In this document: positions 6,885 to 7,420 of the stretch, one piece after another
Layout of the letters: each line of letters starts with the position of its first letter
How positions within the stretch are numbered: the stretch's first letter is position 1
Notes under the pieces: model-generated
Databases searched by the model: none
Seen by the model: the letters and a program-made list of their open reading frames with translations, nothing else
Told to the model about the DNA's origin: nothing
Position numbers and translations under genes: made by a program
From: Fidelibacterota bacterium
GTDB taxonomy: Bacteria; Fidelibacterota; UBA2242; JAFGTP01
NCBI GenBank assembly: GCA_021734005.1
Contig: JAIPJV010000099.1
Span: 1-7,420 of the forward strand
Length of the DNA stretch: 7,420 bases
Reading direction: 5' to 3'

Positions 6885-7259
6885 TATAAAGCTAATCTAT
6901 AAGCCGAATTCTGTACCTGAAAGGTGGTAGCCATTTATCTATCGGCAGCCTTTCAACTGCGATTATGCGATCTACCCGGAAATAATAGCGAAGCGAGCCA
7001 CTTCTTCTTCCTGCTTGATCTTGCTCCGGACGGGGTTTACAAAGCCAATATCTCACAATATTGCTGGTGCGCTCTTACTTTAAATCCGGTTAATCCCGAA
7101 TCGCACCCTTTCACCCTTATCCCGAAATCGGGACGGTATGTTTTCTGTTGTACTTTCCTGCTCTTTCAAGCACTCCGTGTTACGGAGCGTCCTGCTCTGC
7201 GGAGTTCGGACTTTCCTCCCCGATAAATATCGAGGCGACTACCCGACTAACTTTATATT
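6883..7259 (-). ncRNA. rnpB: RNase P RNA (type A)
   Basis: This is the catalytic RNA of ribonuclease P, which removes the 5' leader from pre-tRNA. On the minus strand the universal blocks appear in order: GAGGAAAGUCCGAACUCC near the 5' end (about 7219-7202), ACAACAGAAAAC, AAGGGUGAAAGGGUGCG (ending at 7102), GUAAGAGCGCACC (7078-7066), GUAAACCCC, CCGGAGCAAG, CCGGGUAG, and ACAGAAUUCGGCUUAU at the 3' end. The GGU that pairs with tRNA 3' CCA is present (6976-6974). Outer helix P1 is 15 bp (7259-7245 with 6897-6883, two G-U pairs), which sets the ends. Short hairpins are also seen for P3 (7235-7218), P9 (7133-7120) and a GAAA-loop stem (6960-6945). At about 377 nt the length is normal. A 23-nt hairpin insertion (7101-7079) interrupts the conserved specificity-domain block. 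The 5' end overlaps the stop codon of the zinc-ribbon gene. The exact ends are inferred from P1. Confidence 0.95.
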
Positions 7260-7420
7260 ATTTCCTCTTCATCTTCTTCACCAAATACTTTACTTTCTTC
7301 TTCATCCCAGTAAAGTAAACGGCCACAACTTTCACATCTTAATATATGATCATTTGAACGAAGATCAACAGCTTTTTGAGGAGGGACGATTTTGTAGCAA
7401 AGGCTGCAGGAGACTTCTCC
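7253..7420 (-). CDS. C4-type zinc-ribbon protein, DUF164/CT398-like (3' end only)
   Basis: The last 55 codons of a gene that begins outside the right edge. The frame reads GEVSCSLCYKIVPPQ and later ILRCESCGRLLYW, giving two CxxC knuckles (Cys5, Cys8, Cys29, Cys32 of the visible part). This pattern, with the closing CGRLLY, is the C-terminal zinc ribbon of the DUF164/CT398 family (zf-RING_7). In these proteins the ribbon follows a long N-terminal coiled coil, and the coiled coil would lie outside the window. The molecular role is poorly defined; nucleic-acid binding is often supposed. An acidic tail (EEDEEEII) ends at a TAA (7255-7253) inside the 5' arm of rnpB helix P1, so the gene runs straight into rnpB. 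Confidence 0.85.
   Translation of the reverse strand, partial: GEVSCSLCYKIVPPQKAVDLRSNDHILRCESCGRLLYWDEEESKVFGEEDEEEII

Noticed and set aside
6971..6980. Possible loss of the GGU motif that binds tRNA 3' CCA in RNase P RNA
   Set aside because: On closer alignment with E. coli RNase P RNA the motif lies in the CCGGGUAG segment and is intact here.
6924..7226. A 100-codon open frame on the + strand
   Set aside because: It is the antisense of rnpB and has no recognisable protein features.

Overview
The window is AT-rich, tightly packed chromosomal DNA from a bacterium, and everything in it looks like core housekeeping. Three things point loosely to the Fibrobacteres-Chlorobi-Bacteroidetes (FCB) group or a neighbouring candidate phylum: the YbeY variant, in which the third zinc-ligand histidine is Asp; the PgpH-type 7TM-HD protein; and a start codon with an A/T-rich leader and no Shine-Dalgarno sequence. 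This placement is inference. No phage, insertion sequence, CRISPR array, tRNA or rRNA was seen.

Layout from left to right. A 5'-truncated MltC-like lytic transglycosylase runs on the + strand (2-814). It converges, across a 36-nt gap, on a minus-strand series that fills the rest of the window. In transcription order, right to left, this series is: the 3' end of a C4 zinc-ribbon (DUF164/CT398-like) protein (7420-7253); rnpB, the RNase P RNA (about 7259-6883); recJ (6825-5122); pgpH, a 7TM-HD phosphohydrolase (5106-2779); ybeY (2700-2233); mazG (2240-1464); and a YbaK-family aminoacyl-tRNA deacylase (1321-851).

recJ and pgpH are 15 nt apart and ybeY and mazG overlap by 8 nt, so recJ-pgpH-ybeY-mazG is probably one operon, although a 78-nt spacer with an inverted repeat divides it into two pairs. 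Its products cover single-strand DNA degradation in repair (RecJ), probable cyclic-di-AMP breakdown (PgpH), 16S rRNA maturation and ribosome quality control (YbeY), and nucleotide-pool cleaning (MazG). With RNase P RNA and the tRNA deacylase, the theme is nucleic-acid maintenance and RNA quality control. The deacylase has its own 142-nt upstream region and a strong Shine-Dalgarno sequence that may be partly folded into a hairpin.

I found no clearly new multi-gene system. The observations most worth checking are a 23-nt hairpin insertion inside the most conserved block of the RNase P RNA specificity domain, the physical overlap of rnpB with the stop codon of the gene before it, an Asp-to-Glu change at an expected metal ligand of the PgpH HD domain, and a spacer between pgpH and ybeY that resembles a dispersed environmental repeat.
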